Of a DNA stretch of 8,808 bases, positions 1 to 5,275 are shown piece after piece. A program made the position numbers and the translations under genes. The stretch is taken from positions 1 to 8,808 of the forward strand of contig JAJNBO010000068.1 of NCBI GenBank assembly GCA_021156245.1, read 5' to 3'. Position 1 is the stretch's first letter; every line of letters starts with the position of its first letter. The notes beneath the pieces are model-generated. The model was not told the DNA's origin, ran no database searches, and saw only the letters and a program-made list of their open reading frames with translations. The DNA comes from Ramlibacter sp. (lineage in GTDB: Bacteria > Pseudomonadota > Gammaproteobacteria > Burkholderiales > Burkholderiaceae_C).

Positions 1-1218
1 CGCTGGCCGGCCGGCGGCTTCACCAGCGCGCCGTACTGGGTCTACGGCGACCCGGCGGTCTATGCACGGGAGCAGCAGGCGATCTTCCGCGGCGCTTCCT
101 GGCATTACCTCGGCCTCGAGGCGGAAGTGCCGGAGCCCGGCGCGTACAAGAACACGTACATCGGTGAAGCCAACGTGCTGCTCACGCGCGCCGAGGACGG
201 CACGCTGCACGCCATGCTCAACCGCTGCGCGCATCGCGGCAACATGGTCTGCCGCGACGCGTTCGGCAAGGCCGAGAAGCTCCATTGCGTCTACCACTCC
301 TGGAACTACAACCTCCAGGGCGACCTCACCTTCGTCGCGTTCCGCAACGGGATCAAGGGCGAGGGCGGACTGCCGAAGGACTTCGACCTGAAGGAGCATG
401 GCCTGCAGAAGCTGCGCGTGGCCTCCATTGCCGGCGTGGTGTTCGCGACGTTCCATCCCGACACGCCGCCGCTGGAGGAATGGCTGGGCGACGTGGCCCA
501 CGGCATCCGCCGCGTCTGCAGCAGGCCCTTGAAGGTGCTGGGCTACGACACCCAGCGCATCCACGCCAACTGGAAGGCCTACCACGAGAACCCGCGCGAC
601 TCGTACCACGCGAACATCCTGCACACCTTCTACGGCACCTTCGGCCTGTCGCGGCAGTCGCAGGAGTCCGGCATGGTGCTGGACCAGCGCGGGCGGCACG
701 TCTACTTCTATACCAAGGCGGGCACCGAGAAGCAGTCCGCCGACTACAAGGAGACGGCGGCCAGCCTGCGCTCGCACAACGAGGGGCTCACGCTCGAGGA
801 CCCCGGCATCCTGAAATGGCGCGACGAGTTCGGCGACGGCGTCAGCGTGCAGATCCTCTCGACGTATCCGTCCTTCGTGCTCCACCAGATCGCCAACAGC
901 CTGGCGACGCGCCAGCTCCTGCCCAAGGGGCCGAACCAGTGCGACCTGGTCTGGACGTACTTCGGCTTCGCGGACGACGACGCCGACATGCAGCGCATGC
1001 GGCTGGCGCAGATGAACCTCGCCGGCTCGGCCGGGATGGTCTCGGTGGAGGACGCGGCCGTGTGCGAAATGATCAGGCGCGCCGTCGGGGATGGCCAGGA
1101 GGGCGAGTCGTACATCCACATGGGCGGCTCGACGCTGGACAGCGGCGGCAGCAGCAAGCTGTCCGAACGCGCCATCCGCAACTTCTGGAACGCGTACCGC
1201 GAGGACATGGGGCTCTGA
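1..1218 (+). CDS. Rieske aromatic ring-hydroxylating dioxygenase, alpha subunit (5' end outside window)
   Basis: This is the catalytic large subunit of a two-component Rieske oxygenase, which adds O2 to an aromatic ring to give a cis-diol, using electrons from a separate reductase. The frame is open from base 1 and already encodes family N-terminal sequence, so the start lies upstream; the GTG at 127 is internal. Counting from base 1 (405 residues visible), the [2Fe-2S] Rieske ligands are C76-x-H78 and C96-x2-H99. The mononuclear iron site is D200-x2-H203-x4-H208, where D200 is the bridging Asp and the third ligand is probably D351 in the SVEDAAV segment. The stretches NWKAYHEN, DSYHANILH, VQILSTYPSFVL and RQLLPK resemble terephthalate (TphA2) and anthranilate (AntA) dioxygenases as I recall them, not the naphthalene/biphenyl group. 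The substrate is therefore probably an aromatic carboxylate, but which one cannot be read here. The stop overlaps the start of the beta-subunit gene. Family is certain, substrate unknown. Confidence 0.95.
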   Translation, partial: RWPAGGFTSAPYWVYGDPAVYAREQQAIFRGASWHYLGLEAEVPEPGAYKNTYIGEANVLLTRAEDGTLHAMLNRCAHRGNMVCRDAFGKAEKLHCVYHSWNYNLQGDLTFVAFRNGIKGEGGLPKDFDLKEHGLQKLRVASIAGVVFATFHPDTPPLEEWLGDVAHGIRRVCSRPLKVLGYDTQRIHANWKAYHENPRDSYHANILHTFYGTFGLSRQSQESGMVLDQRGRHVYFYTKAGTEKQSADYKETAASLRSHNEGLTLEDPGILKWRDEFGDGVSVQILSTYPSFVLHQIANSLATRQLLPKGPNQCDLVWTYFGFADDDADMQRMRLAQMNLAGSAGMVSVEDAAVCEMIRRAVGDGQEGESYIHMGGSTLDSGGSSKLSERAIRNFWNAYREDMGL

Positions 1219-1697
1219 TGCTGCTGCACGATCAACATTTCCGCGGCGTCGAGAACCTGCTGTACGAGTGGGCGCGCGCCGTGGACGAGAACCGCGTCGA
1301 GGACATCTGCGGGCTGCTGCACGACGAGGGCCGTTACCGCGTGCAGTCGCGCTTCAACGCCGACCGCGGGCTGCCGCACTGCCTGATGGACGCGCAGTCG
1401 GCCGCCCAGCTGCGCGACCGCATCAAGTCCATGCGGCTGGCCAACATCTACGAACCCCAGCATTACCGGCACATGGTCTCCGGCGTCCAGATCGTCGGCG
1501 GCGACGGCGCCTTGCTGCAGGTGCGCTCCAACTTCCTGGTGGTGCGCACGCTGGACCTCGACGGCGACATGAAGGTGTTCGCTGCCGGGCAATGCGAGGA
1601 CGTGGTGGACGTCGGCGGCGCGCAGCCGCTGTTCCGGTCACGGCACTTCAAGCTCGATTCCCGCGTGGTCGAGACGCTGATGGTCATCCCGCTCTGA
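1218..1697 (+). CDS. Aromatic ring-hydroxylating dioxygenase, beta subunit
   Basis: This 159-residue protein has the usual length of the small subunit of Rieske dioxygenases, a cone-shaped NTF2/SnoaL-like fold that assembles with alpha as alpha3beta3 and is mainly structural. Family traits are an N-terminal helix with an LLYEWARAVDE-type stretch (residues 14-24), an acidic LLHDEGRY segment (33-40), an RDRIKSMRLANIY helix (66-78), and C-terminal strands including VRSNFLVVR (102-110) and FRSRHFKLDSRVVETL (139-154). No cofactor-binding motif is visible, as expected. The start is the ATG whose A is the last base of the alpha stop (TGATG), so translation is probably coupled to the alpha gene. Only a weak GGGG (1209-1212) serves as a Shine-Dalgarno. 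The frame stays open far upstream inside the alpha gene, but that part is a shadow. It shares the alpha operon and precedes the Bug receptor by 31 bp. Confidence 0.93.
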   Translation: MLLHDQHFRGVENLLYEWARAVDENRVEDICGLLHDEGRYRVQSRFNADRGLPHCLMDAQSAAQLRDRIKSMRLANIYEPQHYRHMVSGVQIVGGDGALLQVRSNFLVVRTLDLDGDMKVFAAGQCEDVVDVGGAQPLFRSRHFKLDSRVVETLMVIPL

Positions 1698-1715
1698 AGC
1701 ACGGCACGAGAATCC

Positions 1716-1721
1716 AAGGAG
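1716..1721 (+). promoter_or_regulatory. Shine-Dalgarno of the Bug receptor gene
   Basis: AAGGAG lies 7 nt before the ATG at 1729 and fixes that start. It is the strongest ribosome binding site on the + strand of the window, so the receptor may be translated independently of the coupled alpha/beta pair. Confidence 0.85.
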
Positions 1722-1728
1722 ACAAGGC

Positions 1729-2697
1729 ATGAAACGCAGGAACTGCATCGCGTTGCTGGCGGCGTCGCCGCTGGCCGCATGGGCGCAGGCGTCCCCTGGC
1801 GCCGGGTGGCCGAAGGGCTCGATCACCATCGTCGTCCCGCTCGCGGCAGGGGACGGCGGCGACACCACGGCGCGCGCCATGGGCGACGAACTGTCGAAGG
1901 AACTCGGCGTGCCGGTGGTGGTGACCAACCGGCCGGGCGCGGGCGGCGCGCTCGGCGTGCAGCAGGTCGTCGCGGCGAAGAAGGACGGCTACACGCTGCT
2001 GTTCACGCAGAACAGCCCGCTGACGATCCGTCGCGCGCTCGAGCCCGCCACGGTCACCTACGACCCGCTGCGGGAATTGACGCCCCTGGCCATCACCACG
2101 CGCACGCCCTCCGTGCTGGTCGTGCGCAAGGACGCGCCCTACGACACTTTCCAGGAGATGGTCGCCCATGCGAAGAAGAACCCGGGCAGCGTGCGCATCG
2201 GCACGCCGGGTGGCGGGTCCGCCGGCGACCTCGGCGTGCAGGTCGTCAACACGCAAGCCGGCACCGACCTGGCATCGATCCCCTACAAGGGCGCGGCGCC
2301 GGCCGTCAGCGATGCGCTGGGCGGCCAGGTGGAGGGCGTGATCCTCGCGCTCGGCATTCTCGCCAGCCACATCCGCAGCGGCGCGCTCAAGCCGCTGGCG
2401 ACGTCCCACCCCTTTCCCGAGTTGCCGAAGGTGCCGACGCTCACCCAGCTCGGCTTCAGGCAGAACCTCGTGGGAGTCTGGTTCGCGTGGATGGCGCCGG
2501 CCGGCACGCCGCCCGAGGTGGCGCAGGTGCTGCTGCCCGCGCTCCAGAAGGTCACGCGGCAGCCGCAGATCGCCGCGCGGCTCTTGCCCCTCGGACTGGT
2601 GCAGGCCTGGGAGCCCGGCGACAAGCTCGCCGCGGAAATCTCCGAGGAGCACGACATGGTCGCCGACCTGGCGAAGAGGATGGGGAAGAAGCCCTAG
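1729..2697 (+). CDS. Bug/TctC-family periplasmic tricarboxylate-type solute receptor
   Basis: This 322-residue exported protein belongs to the Bug (Bordetella uptake gene) family, periplasmic receptors of tripartite tricarboxylate-type transport that bind carboxylates. The N-terminus is a Sec signal: K2-R3-R4, a hydrophobic core (residues 7-18) and a cleavage site after A19 (AWA) or A21 (AQA). Family signatures follow in order: a VVPLAAGDGGDTTAR ligand loop (35-49), NRPGAGGALG (67-76), DGYTLLF (86-92), GTPGGGSAG (158-166), YKGAAPAVSDALGGQV (186-201) and PTLTQLGF (236-243). Residue 202 is Glu, where my recollection of the family favours Asp or Gln, a small change near the binding cleft. No TctA/TctB membrane subunits are in the window; Bug receptors are commonly encoded away from them. 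Position directly after the dioxygenase genes recalls the tph operons, where TphC binds terephthalate, so it probably delivers the dioxygenase substrate; that is inference. The stop shares a CTAG with the convergent methyltransferase gene. Confidence 0.93.
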   Translation: MKRRNCIALLAASPLAAWAQASPGAGWPKGSITIVVPLAAGDGGDTTARAMGDELSKELGVPVVVTNRPGAGGALGVQQVVAAKKDGYTLLFTQNSPLTIRRALEPATVTYDPLRELTPLAITTRTPSVLVVRKDAPYDTFQEMVAHAKKNPGSVRIGTPGGGSAGDLGVQVVNTQAGTDLASIPYKGAAPAVSDALGGQVEGVILALGILASHIRSGALKPLATSHPFPELPKVPTLTQLGFRQNLVGVWFAWMAPAGTPPEVAQVLLPALQKVTRQPQIAARLLPLGLVQAWEPGDKLAAEISEEHDMVADLAKRMGKKP

Positions 2698-3482
2698 CGG
2701 GCGAGCACGACCAGCGCCTGGGCGTGCCCGTGGTAAGGGTCGCCGCCCTGCCGCGCCAGCGCCCGTGCCACGTCGTCGATCACCGCGTCCAGCGGCACGC
2801 CCCGCTGCGCCAGCAGGGCCGCGCGTGGCGTGCCGCGGATCTGGCCCGTGGCGATGCGGCGCGGATCGGCGCCGGTGATCGCGATGCGGCGCCTGTCGAT
2901 GACGATCTCCCGGAAGCCCGCCTGCGCCAGCAACGAGCGCAGCAGCGCAGGGTCGTGCAGTTCGTAAGGGGTGCGGAACTTCATGTCGGGGTCGCCGGGG
3001 AAACGCGCCTCGACGGCCTGCGCATTGGCCAGCGCGTGCGGGTTCTCCTCGATCCGGTCCCACACGTTGAACAGCAGCAAGCCGCCAGGCGCCAGCACGC
3101 GACGCGCCTCGGCGAAGGCCTTGCCGCGATCCGGCGGGAACATCAGGCCGAAGCCGGACACGACCGCGGCGAACTCCGCGTCGGAAAACGGCAGGTCCTG
3201 CGCGTCGGCTTGCCGCCACGCGATGCCGGCCGCCGTGACCTGCTGCCGCGCGTACTCGAGCATCGGGGCGCTGAGGTCGGTCGCGACCAGGTCCACCGAA
3301 GGCAGCAGCCTCTGGCGCAGTTCGCGCGTCACGAGCCCGGTGCCGCAGGCGATCTCCAGCACCTTGCCGTGCAGTCCCGGCGGCAGGCGGCCGGCCAGGT
3401 CGGCCGCGAAGGGCCCGAATTGCACCGGTCCCATCAGTTCGTCGTAGAACTGCGGGCCCGTGAAGTCCGTGGGGGCGGCCAT
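2694..3482 (-). CDS. Class I SAM-dependent methyltransferase (Methyltransf_11/25-like)
   Basis: This 262-residue protein has the Rossmann-type SAM-binding core. Motif I is VLEIACGTG (residues 41-49), the acidic residue after strand beta-2 is D69 in VATDLSAPML, motif II is the DAQDLPFSDAEFAAVVSGFG region (93-112), and motif III is RRVLAPGGLLLF (127-138). This arrangement resembles the UbiE/Coq5-like and small-molecule methyltransferases. No DNA- or rRNA-methylase catalytic motif such as NPPY or DPPY is visible, so a small-molecule acceptor is likely but unidentified. The C-terminal ~110 residues are variable and presumably hold the acceptor site. The ATG start is supported by GAGGAG five nt upstream. 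It follows the membrane-protein gene on the same strand after 78 bp, and its stop overlaps the stop of the convergent Bug gene. There is no evident functional link to either neighbour. Confidence 0.88.
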   Translation of the reverse strand: MAAPTDFTGPQFYDELMGPVQFGPFAADLAGRLPPGLHGKVLEIACGTGLVTRELRQRLLPSVDLVATDLSAPMLEYARQQVTAAGIAWRQADAQDLPFSDAEFAAVVSGFGLMFPPDRGKAFAEARRVLAPGGLLLFNVWDRIEENPHALANAQAVEARFPGDPDMKFRTPYELHDPALLRSLLAQAGFREIVIDRRRIAITGADPRRIATGQIRGTPRAALLAQRGVPLDAVIDDVARALARQGGDPYHGHAQALVVLAR

Positions 3483-3487
3483 GCGAT

Positions 3488-3493
3488 CTCCTC
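3488..3493 (-). promoter_or_regulatory. Shine-Dalgarno of the methyltransferase gene
   Basis: GAGGAG (read on the - strand) lies 5 nt before the ATG at 3482 and supports that start. Confidence 0.8.
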
Positions 3494-3507
3494 ATGCCGT
3501 GGCAGGT

Positions 3508-3527
3508 GCCGGGACACTGTAGCAGTG
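3508..3527 (-). promoter_or_regulatory. Possible extended -10 promoter with a dyad, upstream of the methyltransferase gene
   Basis: On the - strand TGC-TACAGT (3524-3516) resembles an extended -10 element; TACAGT matches TATAAT at 4 of 6 positions. I find no convincing -35. A dyad CACTG-TAG-CAGTG (3515-3527) overlaps it and could be an operator or chance. The 78-bp gap to the preceding gene and the strong Shine-Dalgarno make a separate promoter reasonable, but the sequence evidence is thin. Confidence 0.25.
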
Positions 3528-3560
3528 CCAACGACTCGACGGCAGCTCCGGCGACAGGTG

Positions 3561-4703
3561 TCAGTGCACCCCGAACAGGCCGCCCACCGACTTGCCGACC
3601 ACGAGGAGCACTGGCATCAGGGCGCGGGCCGCCAGCGAGCGCACTTCACCCGCGCCGAACTCCGCAAAGCGCAGCTCGCATTCGATGAGCAGCATGGCGC
3701 GCGAGTAGATGTCGGGAGGAACGGCGGGGCTGCCCGGGGGCAGCGCCAGCACCGTGGCCAGCTTGATGCCGCGCAGCCGCTCCTGCACCCGCGCGTCCTT
3801 GGTGAACTGGCGCTCGAACACCATCCCCACCGCTTCCTTCATCGCCGTGTAGTCGATCCGCGGCGCTTCCGTGCCGGGCGCGCTGCGCGGCAGCCGATCG
3901 AGTGCTTCGAGATAGCGCATGCAGGCTGCGTCCAGGCTGCGCCGAAGCACGGCCTTGAGCTGCAGCAGCGCGGTGCAGAAGCACACCAGCACGAGCAGCG
4001 TCGACAAGCCCATGACCAGGTAATCCGACATCTGCCCGTCCGCGTACCAGACATAGCCGACGGTGGTGAGCCCGTACACCGCGGTGATGAGCGCGTTCTC
4101 CACGCTGCATAGCAGCGGCGCGCGGGCCTCCCCGGCCAGCAGCACTTCTTCGTGACGGCCCAGGAGGTTCTCGTCGGCCAGCACCGCGCTGTTGAAGTGG
4201 ATCGAGCCGATCACGTAAAGCCAGATCTGCGCGGTCGCCAGCCATTCGATCAGCCAGATGCACGGGATCAGGATGCCGGCGCGACCTTGCGTCTCAAAGT
4301 TGTCCTGGACATAGCCGACGGCGGCCATCGCGTCGAGGAACACGAAAGGGACGATCAACAGCAGCGAGGCGAGCCAGGCGCGGGCTGACGTTACCGAGGC
4401 GGCTCGCGCGCGGAGCATCGGCGCGCGCGCCGGCACCGCAAATGCCAGGCAGTTGTCGACGTTGCGCGAAAAGACTATGGCCGCGTGCCGCGCAAGCAGC
4501 AGGTGCAGCGGCAGCCAGAAGGCGTGGTAAATCCAGTCGCGGCTACCCGTGATGGCGGCCGGGTCGTTGGACAGGAGGTAGCCGAGCGCCCGGAACCCGA
4601 CCGACATCCCAAGCGCCAGCAGCATGAAGGAGCCGGGCGAGGCCGGCAGGAAGTCGTTGGCAATGCGCGTCGGCTTTCGCAGTGCCCGGTCGGCGACTAG
4701 CAC
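3561..4703 (-). CDS. Polytopic inner-membrane protein of unknown function
   Basis: I do not recognise this 380-residue protein. About six membrane segments can be read: near residues 25-44, 57-78, 108-132, 143-168, 204-221 and 228-249. After them comes a mainly hydrophilic region (250-350) starting with a basic, helical LKAVLRRSLDAA stretch, and a hydrophobic tail (about 360-378). Arginines cluster at 6-13 and 93-108, and R254-R255 follow the last segment. By the positive-inside rule the N-terminus, the loop around residue 100 and the C-terminal region face the cytoplasm. No transporter, kinase or protease motif is evident. The start is a GTG without a clear Shine-Dalgarno; an internal ATG at residue 27 would delete the basic N-terminus and also lacks one. 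A 16-codon ORF ends just across this GTG, so the true start, or an undetected frameshift, is uncertain. An AT-rich promoter-like island lies about 70-95 bp upstream. It could be a sensor or transport accessory; no function is assigned. Confidence 0.75.
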   Translation of the reverse strand: MLVADRALRKPTRIANDFLPASPGSFMLLALGMSVGFRALGYLLSNDPAAITGSRDWIYHAFWLPLHLLLARHAAIVFSRNVDNCLAFAVPARAPMLRARAASVTSARAWLASLLLIVPFVFLDAMAAVGYVQDNFETQGRAGILIPCIWLIEWLATAQIWLYVIGSIHFNSAVLADENLLGRHEEVLLAGEARAPLLCSVENALITAVYGLTTVGYVWYADGQMSDYLVMGLSTLLVLVCFCTALLQLKAVLRRSLDAACMRYLEALDRLPRSAPGTEAPRIDYTAMKEAVGMVFERQFTKDARVQERLRGIKLATVLALPPGSPAVPPDIYSRAMLLIECELRFAEFGAGEVRSLAARALMPVLLVVGKSVGGLFGVH

Positions 4704-4747
4704 CCGCCGTCGCCCGTCGAGCCGATGGTCCGCAGGATGTGCCTCAT
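4697..4747 (-). CDS. Possible 16-residue leader ORF overlapping the membrane-protein start
   Basis: On the - strand an ATG (4747-4745) opens a 16-codon frame, MRHILRTIGSTGDGGC, ending with TAG at 4699-4697. That stop lies just inside the membrane-protein gene, whose GTG start (4703-4701) falls out of frame within the last codons: the sequence is GTGCTAG. A purine-rich GGGGGAGGG (4757-4749) precedes the ATG, but with only about one base of spacing, which is too close for a good Shine-Dalgarno. It could be a leader peptide coupling translation into the membrane-protein gene. Alternatively it is the true N-terminus of that protein, separated by a one-base indel, or it is chance. Presence of the frame is certain; its translation is speculative. 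Confidence 0.25.
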   Translation of the reverse strand: MRHILRTIGSTGDGGC

Positions 4748-4770
4748 ACCCTCCCCCTACTGTTCCAGTT

Positions 4771-4799
4771 ATTAGATCGTTATATGTTGCAGATCGTAA
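4771..4799 (-). promoter_or_regulatory. Candidate promoter with tandem repeat in an AT-rich island
   Basis: This is the most AT-rich stretch of the window. On the - strand a -35-like TTACGA (4799-4794; 3 of 6 to TTGACA) is followed after 17 bp by TCTAAT (4776-4771; 5 of 6 to TATAAT). A second -10-like TATAAC lies at 4784-4779. On the + strand the direct repeats AGATCGTTA (4774-4782) and AGATCGTAA (4791-4799) are 17 bp apart and cover both promoter elements, as a regulator binding in tandem might require. It would drive the membrane-protein gene with a leader of roughly 60 nt that contains the short ORF. Confidence 0.4.
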
Positions 4800-4837
4800 C
4801 CAGCAGCTTTCGGCGATGTCAATGTGCGCTTCGGGGG

Positions 4838-4861
4838 GCCCGTGGCGCCTTGGCCACGGGC
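4838..4861 (-). terminator. GC-rich stem-loop after the exported-protein gene, possible transcription end
   Basis: A perfect 9-bp stem (4838-4846 paired with 4853-4861, arm GCCCGTGGC/GCCACGGGC) with a 6-nt loop begins 12 bp beyond the TAG of the exported-protein gene. On the - strand it is followed by a run of C, not T, so it is not a canonical rho-independent terminator. It may stabilise the 3' end or assist termination. The promoter-like island just beyond fits a transcription-unit boundary here. Confidence 0.4.
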
Positions 4862-4873
4862 TGTGCGGGTCCG

Positions 4874-5275
4874 CTATTGCTTGCGAAGCACGAAGCTGCG
4901 GGCGTCCTTGCCCGCGCCGTCAACGCTCCAGGTGCCCCGGACCTCGCGGCCGCAGGATCCGTCGACGGCTTCGCCGAGCCAGGTGCCGGAGATGCGCTGC
5001 CCGTCGACCGAATCTTCCAGCGTGAACTCGCCTTCGTCCATGTCGCCGGCCACCTGCCGACGCTGGCCGCCACGGTCGAGATGGCCGCTCAGGCTCCCGG
5101 CATATTCCTCGTGCTTGCGCAGCACCAGCGTGCCGACCGGACCGCCCCCTTCGAACTCGGCGCTCCAGCTGCCCAGCATCTCTGCCTGGCCGATCTCCCA
5201 GCCGCGCGGGCAGGGGGCCTGCGCGGAGGCAGCGCCGGCGCAGGCGGCCAGCGCAAACGCCCACAGCGCCTTCAT
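4874..5275 (-). CDS. Small exported protein of unknown function
   Basis: This 133-residue protein has a clear export signal: MKALWAFALAACAGAASAQA, with a short basic n-region, a hydrophobic core and AxA sites after residues 18 and 20. L9-A10-A11-C12 also fits a lipobox, so either a soluble periplasmic protein or a lipoprotein anchored at C12 is possible; I favour signal peptidase I because the hydrophobic stretch continues past C12. The mature part is small, polar and looks beta-rich. It has three G-[S/T]-W motifs (W37, W99, W116), two VLRK motifs (51-54, 129-132) and two cysteines (C22, C108) that could form a disulfide. I recognise no family. Its ATG overlaps the rep stop (ATGA) and no Shine-Dalgarno is visible upstream, so translation probably depends on ribosomes finishing rep. 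It is the last gene of that unit; a hairpin follows. Start and export are well supported, function unknown. Confidence 0.82.
   Translation of the reverse strand: MKALWAFALAACAGAASAQAPCPRGWEIGQAEMLGSWSAEFEGGGPVGTLVLRKHEEYAGSLSGHLDRGGQRRQVAGDMDEGEFTLEDSVDGQRISGTWLGEAVDGSCGREVRGTWSVDGAGKDARSFVLRKQ

Noticed and set aside
127..129. GTG as the start of the dioxygenase alpha subunit
   Set aside because: The frame before it already encodes the typical N-terminal segment of the family (for example YWVYGDPAVY and the FRGASWHYLGLEAE stretch), so the gene begins outside the window.
2691..2702. GCCC-TAGC-GGGC inverted repeat at the Bug/methyltransferase junction as a bidirectional terminator
   Set aside because: The stem is only four base pairs, lies across both stop codons and has no T-run on either strand.
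1684..3531. Long - strand open frame of 615 codons across the Bug and methyltransferase genes
   Set aside because: It is rich in Arg, Ala and Gly with no domain signal, and overlaps two well-supported genes in other frames; a typical shadow ORF in GC-rich DNA.
1779..4112. Long + strand open frame of 777 codons over Bug, methyltransferase and membrane-protein genes
   Set aside because: It has low-complexity Arg/Ala/His-rich composition, no start signal and no motifs. The real genes in this stretch show clear families or membrane segments in other frames.
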